NCBI RefSeq assembly: GCF_001434975.1
Contig: NZ_AZEL01000047.1
Location: 18,105 to 82,104, forward strand
Length of the DNA stretch: 64,000 nucleotides
DNA from: Lactobacillus gallinarum DSM 10532 = JCM 2011
GTDB taxonomy: Bacteria; Bacillota; Bacilli; Lactobacillales; Lactobacillaceae
Reading direction: 5' to 3'
The notes beneath the pieces are model-generated. The model was not told the origin of the DNA and did no database searches. It was given only the letters and a program-made list of their open reading frames with translations. This document shows, piece after piece, positions 51,571-60,061 of the stretch. The position numbers were made by a program, and so were the translations under genes. Position 1 is the stretch's first letter, and every line of letters begins with the position of its first letter.

Positions 51571-53775
51571 ATGCTTAAAAGAGAATTTGACTATCAAAAA
51601 GAAACTGAATTAAACTTGCCAACGACCTTCATTAAGCGTGATGGGGCGAAATATCCATTTGAAATTTTTAAATTAAAAATGGTCTTGCACAGTCTCGGCT
51701 TGGATGATGAAGCAGATGCTGTGATTGAAAAGATTGCAGCTAAATTAACTACCGCTACTGTGAAGGCCGAAGATGTAGCTCATGCTTTTAAAGAGAGCCT
51801 GCATGAATTAGGCTATCTGGATGAGGCAAAAGCTTACGTAGATTATCGTAAGCAAGACGAGAAGAATTGGCTCAAGCAGACTGATACTCGTGCTAGATTA
51901 GAGCGCATGGTGCATGGCGATCCTACGATCGTTAACGAAAATGCCAACAAAGATAGTGAAGTTTTCAGCACTCAGCGTGATTTAACTGCGGGTACGGTGG
52001 GAAAGACCGTTGGTTTGACTATGATGCCGCAGCACATTGCTAAAGCTCACTTGCGCGGTGATATTCACTGGCATGACTTAGATTACACGCCTCTTTCACC
52101 AATGACTAACTGCTGCTTAATCGATTTTAAGGACATGTTGACTAACGGTTTTAAGATCGGTAATGCCTATATGACTAGCCCTAATTCAATCAACGTAGCA
52201 ACACACCAAGTTACCCAAATTATTACCAACGTGGCTTCTAGTCAGTATGGTGGTTGTTCATTTGATCGTGCTGATGAAGTTCTTGCACCATTTGCGGAAA
52301 AGAATTATCGCAAGCACTTAAAGGATGCGGCTGAATTTATTGACGATCCTGAAAAGGTAGAGCAATATGCCAGAAAGCAAACCAAGAAGGACATCTATGA
52401 TGCGATGCAAGGTCTTGAATATGAAATCAATACCATGTTCTCTAGTCAAGGACAAACTCCATTTACAACTTTAGGCTTTGGTCTTGGTACTTCTTGGATT
52501 GAAAAAGAAATTCAAAAAGATATTTTGAGAATTCGAATTAAAGGTTTAGGTAGAGAAAGAAGAACGGCTATCTTCCCTAAGCTAGTGTTCACTATCAAAA
52601 AGGGTTTGAATCTTCATCCTGGCGATCCTAATTATGATGTCAAAGAATTGGCTATTCAATGTTCTACTAAGAGAATGTACCCAGATGTCTTGATGTACGA
52701 CACGATTAAAAAAATCACCGGTTCATTCAAGGCACCGATGGGTTGTCGTTCATTCTTGCAAGGCTGGAAAGATGAAAACGGTCATGAGGTAAACTCAGGT
52801 AGAATGAACCTCGGTGTAGTAACCGTGAACTTGCCTAGAATTGCGATGGAAAGTCATGGCGATAAAGAACTTTTCTGGAAGATCTTTGATACACGTATGC
52901 GGACCTGTCATCAAGCACTCGCTTTTAAGGGTCGTCGCGCTATTCAAGCTAAGCCAGAAAATGCTCCAATCATGTATCAATATGGTGTATTTGGTAAACG
53001 ACTTAAGCCCGGTGATGATGTCAACCAACTCTTCAAGAATGGTCGTGCTACTATTTCATTAGGCTACATTGGTTTGTACGAGGTGGGGACTGTCTTCTAC
53101 GGTCCTGATTGGGAACACAATGAAGAAGCGCATGATTTTACTATTGAAATTGTTAAACGCATGCACGACTTGTGTGCTAAATGGGAAAAAGAAGATCCGT
53201 ACCACTGGCACTACAGTTTATATTCAACTCCTAGTGAAAGTTTAACTGATCGTTTCTGCCGTCTTGATACGGAAAAATTTGGCAAAATCAAAGATATTAC
53301 AGACAAGGAATACTACACTAATTCATTCCACTATGATGTCAGAAAACACCCAACACCTTTTGAAAAGTTAACCTTCGAAGCACCATATCCATATTATGCA
53401 GCTGGTGGCTTTATCCATTATTGCGAATATCCTAACTTGAAGCAAAATCCGGCAGCGCTAGAAGCTGTTTGGGATTGGGCTTACGACAAGGTAGGATATC
53501 TCGGAACCAACACACCAATTGATAAATGCTACAAGTGTGGTTTTGCCGGTGAATTTGAATCTACGGCTAAAGGCTTCCAATGTCCTAAGTGCGGTAACCA
53601 TGATCCTGCAACTTGTGATTGTGTTAAGAGAACCTGTGGCTACTTGGGTAACCCATTGAAGAGACCGATGGTTCACGGCCGTCACGAAGAAATTATTCAC
53701 CGTGTAAAACATATGGATTTTGGCATGGAAGATAGCTTGGCTACTGAAGAAGAAGTTAAGAATGGTGAATACTAA
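51571..53775 (+). CDS. nrdD: Anaerobic ribonucleoside-triphosphate reductase
   Basis: 734 residues from ATG 51571 (TTGGAG upstream; GTG 51562 less likely). An ATP-cone domain (TFIKRDGAKYPFEIFKLKMVL) spans residues 12-95. The barrel holds the conserved NrdD regions PLSPMTNCCLID, SSQYGGCSFDRADEVLAPF, GQTPFTTLGFG and PKLVFTIKKGLN. Near the end are the zinc Cys pairs (DKCYKCGFAGEF, CPKCGNHDP) and TCGYLGNP with the glycyl radical Gly. Reduces NTPs to dNTPs without oxygen. Overlaps nrdG by one base. Confidence 0.96.
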   Translation: MLKREFDYQKETELNLPTTFIKRDGAKYPFEIFKLKMVLHSLGLDDEADAVIEKIAAKLTTATVKAEDVAHAFKESLHELGYLDEAKAYVDYRKQDEKNWLKQTDTRARLERMVHGDPTIVNENANKDSEVFSTQRDLTAGTVGKTVGLTMMPQHIAKAHLRGDIHWHDLDYTPLSPMTNCCLIDFKDMLTNGFKIGNAYMTSPNSINVATHQVTQIITNVASSQYGGCSFDRADEVLAPFAEKNYRKHLKDAAEFIDDPEKVEQYARKQTKKDIYDAMQGLEYEINTMFSSQGQTPFTTLGFGLGTSWIEKEIQKDILRIRIKGLGRERRTAIFPKLVFTIKKGLNLHPGDPNYDVKELAIQCSTKRMYPDVLMYDTIKKITGSFKAPMGCRSFLQGWKDENGHEVNSGRMNLGVVTVNLPRIAMESHGDKELFWKIFDTRMRTCHQALAFKGRRAIQAKPENAPIMYQYGVFGKRLKPGDDVNQLFKNGRATISLGYIGLYEVGTVFYGPDWEHNEEAHDFTIEIVKRMHDLCAKWEKEDPYHWHYSLYSTPSESLTDRFCRLDTEKFGKIKDITDKEYYTNSFHYDVRKHPTPFEKLTFEAPYPYYAAGGFIHYCEYPNLKQNPAALEAVWDWAYDKVGYLGTNTPIDKCYKCGFAGEFESTAKGFQCPKCGNHDPATCDCVKRTCGYLGNPLKRPMVHGRHEEIIHRVKHMDFGMEDSLATEEEVKNGEY

Positions 53776-54488
53776 TGCCTGAAAAAGATAAAAATCCACA
53801 AGAAGGGCCTGACATTCGCAGCAACTTAATCAAGGTTAATATGGGTGGCGATACCATGTTTGTTGATCCAGACCAATATAAACCGCAGATTGAGCATCAA
53901 AAAAAGCTAAAAAGATTGCATCGTAAGCCTAAGAACCCTAAGCCGGGTGAATGGGTATCAAAGGATTATTCTAAGCATAAAGTAGCTGATTATAAGCCCT
54001 TTAACTTTGTCGATGGTGAAGGCGTCCGCTGTAGTCTATATGTTTCAGGTTGTTTGTTTGATTGCCCTGGTTGTTACAATCTAGCAGCACAAAACTTTAA
54101 TTATGGTTTCCCATATACTCAAGAATTGGAAGACAGAATTATCAATGATTTGTCTCAGTCCTACGTGCAAGGCTTAACCTTGTTGGGCGGCGAACCTTTC
54201 CTGAATACTGATGTTTGTCTAAGAATTATTAATCGTATTAGAAAAGAATTTGGTCATAAAAAAGATATTTGGTCTTGGTCAGGTTATACTTGGGACGAAT
54301 TGCAAAAAGAGACGCCTGATAAAAAAGAAATGCTTTCGAAGATCGATATTTTAGTCGACGGTCGTTTTATGAATGATTTAAAGGATTTAACCTTGCAGTT
54401 CAGAGGTTCTAGTAATCAGCGCATCATTGATGTGCCTAAATCGATGAAGGCAGGCAAGGTAGTAATCTGGGATAAATTACAGCGATAA
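53775..54488 (+). CDS. nrdG: Anaerobic ribonucleotide reductase activating protein (radical SAM)
   Basis: 237 residues; ATG 53775 overlaps the nrdD stop. The radical SAM cluster motif is in CSLYVSGCLFDCPGCYN (Cx3Cx2C), then LTLLGGEPFLN and a WSWSGYTWDEL region. It makes the 5'-deoxyadenosyl radical that forms the glycyl radical of NrdD. Typical NrdG has about 155-180 residues; here there is a charged N-terminal extension of about 65 residues (VDPDQYKPQIEHQKKLKRL) before the core. A terminator follows the pair. Confidence 0.95.
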   Translation: MPEKDKNPQEGPDIRSNLIKVNMGGDTMFVDPDQYKPQIEHQKKLKRLHRKPKNPKPGEWVSKDYSKHKVADYKPFNFVDGEGVRCSLYVSGCLFDCPGCYNLAAQNFNYGFPYTQELEDRIINDLSQSYVQGLTLLGGEPFLNTDVCLRIINRIRKEFGHKKDIWSWSGYTWDELQKETPDKKEMLSKIDILVDGRFMNDLKDLTLQFRGSSNQRIIDVPKSMKAGKVVIWDKLQR

Positions 54489-54496
54489 AGTAGAAT

Positions 54497-54525
54497 AAAG
54501 TCTGGAAGATTTCCAGACTTTTTTG
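54497..54525 (+). terminator. Terminator after nrdDG
   Basis: AAAGTCTGGAA pairs with TTCCAGACTTT around three bases, then T-run. Confidence 0.85.
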
Positions 54526-54540
54526 CTAGATAGGAAAAAG

Positions 54541-55110
54541 ATGAAAGAAGAAAATATAAAACAAGTAGATCAAATTATGACGGCATTGACTAAGGTAATT
54601 GATCCAGAATTACAGGTTGATGTAGTTAATTTGGGCCTGATTTACAGTATTGATATTGAAAAAGAAAAAGCCACTATCAAGATGACTTTGACTATTATGG
54701 GTTGTCCACTGTCTGATTATTTGCAAAATAGCATTCAAAATGCAGTTTTGCAGGTTGATGGCATTAGTAAATGTGATATTCGGCTAGTTTGGTATCCTGT
54801 GTGGTCACCTGAACGCATGTCAGAGGCGGCAAAAGAGCAGCTGGGGATGCAGGAGAAAAAGAAGGCTGAGTCTCAAAATGAAGCTAAGATAATCGACTTT
54901 AATTTACCAATTAAAAAGATGGCGGATAAATATCCGGATTTTGTTCAGATTATGTATGATTGTGGTTTTACTCGAATTAAGATTCCAGGTTTGCTTAATA
55001 CGGTAGGTAGAGTAATGACGATTCCGCTTGGAGCTCAAGCCATGAAAATTGATTTGGCGAAGGTGAAAAAAGCGTTTGAAGAAAAAGGGTATAAGGTAAT
55101 CAATGACTGA
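54541..55110 (+). CDS. SufT/MIP18-type (DUF59) protein fused to DUF1858
   Basis: 189 residues from ATG 54541 (AGGAAAAAG upstream; TTG 54523 is less well supported). Residues 10-100 are the DUF59/MIP18 domain: VIDPELQVDVVNLGLIYSI, TLTIMGCPLSDYL with the conserved Cys, VRLVWYPVWSPERMS-like end (here IRLVWYPVWSPERM). Residues 125-189 are a DUF1858 helix bundle (PIKKMADKYPDFVQIMYDCGF). DUF59 proteins help assemble or deliver Fe-S clusters. Located next to nrdDG, whose NrdG needs an Fe-S cluster. The next gene overlaps by 8 bp. Confidence 0.85.
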   Translation: MKEENIKQVDQIMTALTKVIDPELQVDVVNLGLIYSIDIEKEKATIKMTLTIMGCPLSDYLQNSIQNAVLQVDGISKCDIRLVWYPVWSPERMSEAAKEQLGMQEKKKAESQNEAKIIDFNLPIKKMADKYPDFVQIMYDCGFTRIKIPGLLNTVGRVMTIPLGAQAMKIDLAKVKKAFEEKGYKVIND

Positions 55111-56299
55111 TAAAAAAAGACAAGATGCGATTTTAAAGATTTTGCATTATATTCAAAATGACGGTGATTTTAAAACGGCCAAGGAAATGTTTCAAAAAGA
55201 GTTTGATCAAGTGGACGTGGCTGAGATTACGGCAGCTGAACGGGAATTGATCAAGCAAGGGTTGAATCCAGCAGATATTCAGTATTTGTGTAATGTCCAT
55301 GCGGATGTGTTCAAGGGCAATATTAAGCAAAATGAAGAAAATCCTGATTTTGCGATTCCTGGACATCCCGTTCACACGATCAAGTTGGAAAATATGGTGC
55401 TTAAGTCTTTAATTAAGGATGCGCTTTTGCCAGATTTAGCTAAATATGGGCAGGGAAAAGACACTTTGAAGAAAATTAGGCAAGAATTGAAGGATCTGGC
55501 GGCGATCGATAAGCATTATCGCAGAAAAGAGACTTCACTTTTTCCACTTATGAATAAGTATGGCATTACGGCTCCACCGGAAGTAATGTGGGGTGTGGAT
55601 GATGATATTCGCGCATTGATTAGGAATGCACAGAAGGTCGCTAACCAAGATCAGGTGAAGATAGATGAGTTAGACCAAGTAATCAAAAAAGCCAGCCACG
55701 AAGTCTTAGAAATGATCTTTAAGGAAGAAGAGATCATGATTCCGATGATTGATGAAGTCGCAAATCAAGAAGATTGGTACAATGTCAAAAATGAGGAAAA
55801 GCAGATTGGCTATACTTTGATTCGTGAGCCGATGAATTGGCAGCCTCAGCTTCCTAAAAATAGTGCAGGTCCAGTTGATGTTAAAAATTTGAGTTCATTC
55901 TTTATCAACTTCAAGGAAGGTGCGCTTAATTTAGAGCAATTGAATGCAATCTTGGATCTATTGCCATTTGCTTTAACTTTTATTGATGAAAATGACAAGG
56001 TAGCCTATTTTGGCGGTGGTGCCGCAATTTATCCGCATTCTAAAAATGCGATTGGCAATTCAGTTTTCTCCTGTCATACGGCTAAGAGTCGGCCGTTGAT
56101 TGAGAAGATTTTTAAAGCTTTTCATGAAGGCAAGCGTGATGAAATCGAATATTGGTTTACTCCTAAAAAGATGGGGAGAACATTGTATTTGCGCTATTAT
56201 GCTGTGCGCGATGAAAATGGAAAGTATTTGGGATGCTTGGAAGTTGCGGAAGATATTACTAAGATTCAAAATTTAAAAGGCGAAAAGAAAAAGTTGTAG
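55103..56299 (+). CDS. DUF438 hemerythrin-PAS protein
   Basis: 398 residues; starts inside the DUF59-DUF1858 gene. N-terminal DUF438 (about 1-80), a hemerythrin-like four-helix bundle (about 80-220) with HPVHTIKLEN, DKHYRRKETSLFPLM and SHEVLEMIFKEEEIMIPMI, and a C-terminal PAS domain (about 285-390; LLPFALTFIDENDKVAYFGGG, then FSCHTAKSRPLIEKIF, and a GCLEVAEDITKIQNL ending). The His/Glu set fits a non-haem di-iron site that could bind oxygen or nitric oxide. Sensor or repair role is inferred. Adjacent DUF1858 partner occurs elsewhere together with DUF438. Confidence 0.86.
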   Translation: MTDKKRQDAILKILHYIQNDGDFKTAKEMFQKEFDQVDVAEITAAERELIKQGLNPADIQYLCNVHADVFKGNIKQNEENPDFAIPGHPVHTIKLENMVLKSLIKDALLPDLAKYGQGKDTLKKIRQELKDLAAIDKHYRRKETSLFPLMNKYGITAPPEVMWGVDDDIRALIRNAQKVANQDQVKIDELDQVIKKASHEVLEMIFKEEEIMIPMIDEVANQEDWYNVKNEEKQIGYTLIREPMNWQPQLPKNSAGPVDVKNLSSFFINFKEGALNLEQLNAILDLLPFALTFIDENDKVAYFGGGAAIYPHSKNAIGNSVFSCHTAKSRPLIEKIFKAFHEGKRDEIEYWFTPKKMGRTLYLRYYAVRDENGKYLGCLEVAEDITKIQNLKGEKKKL

Positions 56300-56330
56300 A
56301 AGGTTAAATTAGAATATACTTTTTCATAAT

Positions 56331-56489
56331 ATGATCAAGAAAGAGCTAAATAAATTGGTAGAAGAAATGCGTTTTTTTAAATATAAGCCTAAAGATAATC
56401 ACGAATTATTTGCAGGGTGGAAAGATGATGGAATTCGTGATCATGAGATAGATTGGGGAGAACCAAAGGGTAAGGAATTACCGTGGTGA
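56331..56489 (+). pseudogene. Likely C-terminal remnant of an AbrB/MazE-type antitoxin
   Basis: A 52-codon frame from ATG 56331 to TGA 56489 with no ribosome binding site. Its end, DHEIDWGEPKGKELPW, resembles the C-terminal tail of MazE/AbrB-type antitoxins in lactobacilli (xEIDWGEPVGKEVW). The middle (KPKDNHELFAGWKDDG) fits the same tail. The DNA-binding N-terminal domain and a toxin gene are missing, so this is probably a fragment. Confidence 0.4.
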
Positions 56490-56520
56490 GTTAGCAATGA
56501 TAATTAATCCATCATATTTC

Positions 56521-56555
56521 AAGAGTGGTCTTGTCCAAGATCACTCTTTTTTTGT
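56521..56555 (+). terminator. Terminator downstream of the antitoxin remnant
   Basis: AAGAGTGGTCTT pairs with AAGATCACTCTT (one G-T) around GTCC, then T-run. Confidence 0.85.
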
Positions 56556-56604
56556 TACACTTAAGGTTAAGAATGAATAATGAAGTAAGAAAGGAAATGA
56601 TTAA

Positions 56605-57822
56605 ATGAAACTTGCGCATGGAAAAATACAAAGCGATGAAATCAAATTACGTTGGCTGATTTTAGGTGAACTAGCTACCTGGATTGGAGCAAGTTTTATT
56701 TGGCCACTGACTTCAGTTTATTTAAATAAACAGTTGCACATCAGCCTTTCTATGGTTGGGGTCGTTTTATTTTGTAACTGTGCGGGAAATATTCTGGGGT
56801 CAATCATCTCCGGACGCCTTTATGATAAATACAACCCGTATCCGTTGATCTTATGGGGCGTAGGCCTTGATGCGGCTGTTTTATTCTTGATGGCAATCTT
56901 CCACGGCTGGCCTGAATATTGGATTTGGCTAACGATCACTGGCTTTTTAGGCGGCTGGAACGGTACTCTAATTAATTCGATTGCCACGAGTTTACGACAT
57001 CATCCGGGTAGATACGTATTCAATGTGCTGTATTTCTCCCAAAATCTGGGTGTGGTAACCGGTACTTTGATCGTGGGATACTTGTATGATTACTCAGTTA
57101 CATTGTTGTTTGTGATTGCTGCGCTGCTCTTCGTTGTTGCTTTCATCAATGCTTTATTTAATTATCGACCAATCATTGCCTTTCATAAGGAAAGAGTTGC
57201 TAAAGGACAAAGCGGAGATACACAAAAGGCGGTTCCTATGCCTAAGCGCAACTTTATTATGACGATGGCTTTCTTCACTACTTTAGGTATTACTTGGTTA
57301 ATGTACATGAACTGGGAATCTAACTTGTCCGTTTATATGGTTTCACTAGGCATCCCGTTCCATTTGTACAGTTTGCTTTGGACTTTAAATGCTAGTGTGA
57401 TTGTAATTATGCAGGGAATTTTAGCTAGATTTCCTAATATTTTTAAAAATCTTTTCCATCAGATCATTTTTGGTATCTGCATGTTTTCACTATCATTTAT
57501 TACATTAGTCTTTGCAAAAGATTTTGCTCATTTTGCACTATCAATGTTTATTTTGACATTGGGTGAATCAACTGCCTTCCCAGCTATTCCAGCCTATGTG
57601 AATGACTTATCACCTAAAACAAGTAAGGGCAAATATCAGGGAGCAACAATGGTTGCCAGTGGTATTGGGCGAGCCTTTGGTCCACTATTTGGTGGTTTAG
57701 TTATTGACCAGGCTGGTTATATTCCTTTCTTCTGGGTTGCAGCAATCGTCATCGCTTTAATGATTGTCATGATGATACCAATTTATGCAAAATTAGCCAA
57801 AAAACTTACTTTATATAAGTAG
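56605..57822 (+). CDS. MFS transporter
   Basis: 405 residues, AAGGAAA before ATG 56605. About twelve membrane helices. The loop 2-3 motif is ISGRLYDKYNPYPLI (GxLaDrxGrkxxl-type), and GESTAFPAIPAYVNDLSPKTSKGKYQGA and GIGRAFGPLFGG mark the second half. It resembles multidrug/drug-like MFS exporters such as MdtG/YfcJ. Substrate unknown. Single gene. Confidence 0.85.
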   Translation: MKLAHGKIQSDEIKLRWLILGELATWIGASFIWPLTSVYLNKQLHISLSMVGVVLFCNCAGNILGSIISGRLYDKYNPYPLILWGVGLDAAVLFLMAIFHGWPEYWIWLTITGFLGGWNGTLINSIATSLRHHPGRYVFNVLYFSQNLGVVTGTLIVGYLYDYSVTLLFVIAALLFVVAFINALFNYRPIIAFHKERVAKGQSGDTQKAVPMPKRNFIMTMAFFTTLGITWLMYMNWESNLSVYMVSLGIPFHLYSLLWTLNASVIVIMQGILARFPNIFKNLFHQIIFGICMFSLSFITLVFAKDFAHFALSMFILTLGESTAFPAIPAYVNDLSPKTSKGKYQGATMVASGIGRAFGPLFGGLVIDQAGYIPFFWVAAIVIALMIVMMIPIYAKLAKKLTLYK

Positions 57823-57899
57823 ACTGCAGACTGCATTAAATAAAAATGATATAATTAAAGTGATTTAATATTAATTTGATAATAAAGGGGGATTTCTCT

Positions 57900-59843
57900 T
57901 TGAATAATAAAATGACTGTACGCGGCGGTGCTGGCGATATTACCGAAGCAGATTTATCAGCTCGTCCACAAGATAATTTATACTTAGCCGTTAACTCAGA
58001 ATGGTTAAAGAATGCTAAGATTCCATCAGATCGTTCAAGAACTAGTAGTTTTGACGGTATTGATTTGAATATTGAAAAAGAATTGATGCAAGATTTTGCG
58101 GATTTTGCAGATGGTAAAAAAGATTTACCAAATGTGCCTAATTTTGAAAAGGCTGTAGCACTTTACAAGATTGCTAAGAATTTTGACAGAAGAAATGCGG
58201 ATGGTGCAGATCCAATTCAAGCAGATCTGCATGAAATCCTAGATTTGCGCAACTTCGCTGACTTTACTTTGAAAGCTGCGGACTTCTTTAGAAATGGTTT
58301 TCCTATGCCATTTGATTTCTCAGTAGAAGCAGATATGAAGAATACTAAGATTCATTCACTGCAATTTGGTGGCCCAAGCACATTTTTGCCAGATACTACT
58401 ACTTATAAGACTCCAGCTGCAGAAAAGTTGTTAGCCGTATTGAAGAAGCAATCAATCAACTTATTAACAATGAGCGGTATTAGCAAGTCTGAAGCGGAAG
58501 ATTATGCAGAAAAGGCTTTGGCATATGATGCTAAAATTGCCAAGGTAGTTAAGTCTGCCGAAGAATGGGCTGATTATCCAGCTGCTTATAACCCAATTTC
58601 TCGCGCTGATTTTGCTGATAAGTTCAAGTCATTCAAGATGGATTACTTCTTAGGTGAACTCTTTGCTAAGAAGCCAGAACGTATAATTAATACTGAGCCT
58701 CGTTACTTAGACCACGCTGAAGAACTTTTGAATGAAGATAACTTCGCAGAAATTAAGGGCTGGATGTTAGTTAAGTTCGTTAATGGTGTAGCTAGTTCAT
58801 TGTCACAAGAATTTCGTAAAGCAGTCTTCCCATTTAGCCAAGCTTTGTCTGGTCAACCTGAACTTCCAAGCGGTGTTAAGCAAGCATACCGCATCGCTAA
58901 CAGTGACTTTAGCGAAGTAGTTGGTGTTTACTATGGTCAAACATACTTCGGTGCAGAAGCTAAGGCCGATGTCACTGACATGATTCACAAGATGCTTAAC
59001 GTTTATGAAAAGAGAATCCGCGAAAATTCATGGCTTTCGCAAGCAACTAAGGATAAGGCAATTGTTAAGTTGCGTGCTTTGATCTTGAAGATTGGTTACC
59101 CAGATAAGATCGAAGAAATCTACGATCGCTTGACTGTTGATCCAGAGGCTAGTCTTTATGCTAATGAAGCTCAATTTGGTAGAGAACAAATTAAGTACAA
59201 TTTGGAAAAACTAGGTCAAGATGTTGATCGCAGCGTATGGCTTATGCCAGGTAACCTCGTTAACGCATGTTACGATCCACAAAGAAACGATTTGACTTTC
59301 CCAGCTGCAATTTTACAAAAGCCATTCTACGACTTGGAGCAATCACGTAGTTTGAACTATGGTGGTATCGGTGTCGTAATTGCCCATGAAATTTCTCACG
59401 CTTTCGACAACAACGGCGCTCAATTCGATGAATTTGGTAATATGAAGAATTGGTGGACTGAAAAGGACTTCGCTGAATTTAAGAAGCGTACTCAGGCTGA
59501 AATTGATTTGTTTGACGGCATTAAGTATGGTCCAGTAACTCTTAACGGTAAGCAAATTGTGTCAGAAAATATTGCTGACCAAGGTGGTTTGACCGCTGCT
59601 GTTGAAGCTAACAAGGACGAAAACGGCAACATGAAGGAATTGTTTGAAAACTTTGCTCGCGTTTGGGCTACTAAGCAATTACCAGAGAGTATCAAGACTC
59701 AAGTATCAGTTGATGTTCACGCTCCAGGTCCAGAACGTGCCAATGTTCAATCACAATGTCAGGAAGAATTCTACAAGGCATTTGATGTAACTGAGCATGA
59801 TGGCATGTGGCTCGATCCTGAAAAACGCGTTGTAATTTGGTAA
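57900..59843 (+). CDS. pepO: M13 family metallopeptidase PepO
   Basis: 647 residues starting at TTG 57900, chosen because AAAGGGGGA lies seven bases upstream; the open frame from 57876 has no such site. Begins with TVRGGAGDITEADLSARPQDNLYLAVN. The zinc site is VVIAHEISHAFDNNG (HExxH) and ENIADQGGL (third ligand Glu with ExxxD), and the C-terminal ends WLDPEKRVVIW as in neprilysin-type peptidases. PepO is a cytoplasmic oligoendopeptidase of lactobacilli that breaks down casein-derived peptides. No signal peptide. Confidence 0.94.
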   Translation: MNNKMTVRGGAGDITEADLSARPQDNLYLAVNSEWLKNAKIPSDRSRTSSFDGIDLNIEKELMQDFADFADGKKDLPNVPNFEKAVALYKIAKNFDRRNADGADPIQADLHEILDLRNFADFTLKAADFFRNGFPMPFDFSVEADMKNTKIHSLQFGGPSTFLPDTTTYKTPAAEKLLAVLKKQSINLLTMSGISKSEAEDYAEKALAYDAKIAKVVKSAEEWADYPAAYNPISRADFADKFKSFKMDYFLGELFAKKPERIINTEPRYLDHAEELLNEDNFAEIKGWMLVKFVNGVASSLSQEFRKAVFPFSQALSGQPELPSGVKQAYRIANSDFSEVVGVYYGQTYFGAEAKADVTDMIHKMLNVYEKRIRENSWLSQATKDKAIVKLRALILKIGYPDKIEEIYDRLTVDPEASLYANEAQFGREQIKYNLEKLGQDVDRSVWLMPGNLVNACYDPQRNDLTFPAAILQKPFYDLEQSRSLNYGGIGVVIAHEISHAFDNNGAQFDEFGNMKNWWTEKDFAEFKKRTQAEIDLFDGIKYGPVTLNGKQIVSENIADQGGLTAAVEANKDENGNMKELFENFARVWATKQLPESIKTQVSVDVHAPGPERANVQSQCQEEFYKAFDVTEHDGMWLDPEKRVVIW

Positions 59844-59851
59844 TAAAACAT

Positions 59852-59883
59852 AAAATAACCTTGCTGAGCAAGGTTATTTTTTT
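59852..59883 (+). terminator. Terminator after pepO
   Basis: AAAATAACCTTGC pairs with GCAAGGTTATTTT, 3-nt loop, T-run. Confidence 0.92.
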
Positions 59884-59910
59884 GTCATTTTTACTAATTT
59901 GTTATTTTTC

Positions 59911-59933
59911 AAGGCTAAAGAGTAGCCTTTTTT
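59911..59933 (+). terminator. Second hairpin terminator downstream of pepO
   Basis: AAGGCTA pairs with TAGCCTT around AAGAG, then TTTT. Nothing gene-like lies between it and the kup terminator. Confidence 0.65.
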
Positions 59934-60020
59934 ATATTGAATTCTATAATAAAGATGACTACAGTGCTTGCTACTACACTGCGGCCTTTATAACTTATAC
60001 CCATATAAATTTTATGCACT

Positions 60021-60049
60021 AAAAAAGGCTCCCATCAGGGAGCTTTTTT
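60021..60049. terminator. Bidirectional terminator at the 3' end of kup
   Basis: GGCTCCC pairs with GGGAGC around ATCA, flanked by A-run and T-run on both sides. Confidence 0.82.
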
Positions 60050-60061
60050 AGTTGTTATTAG

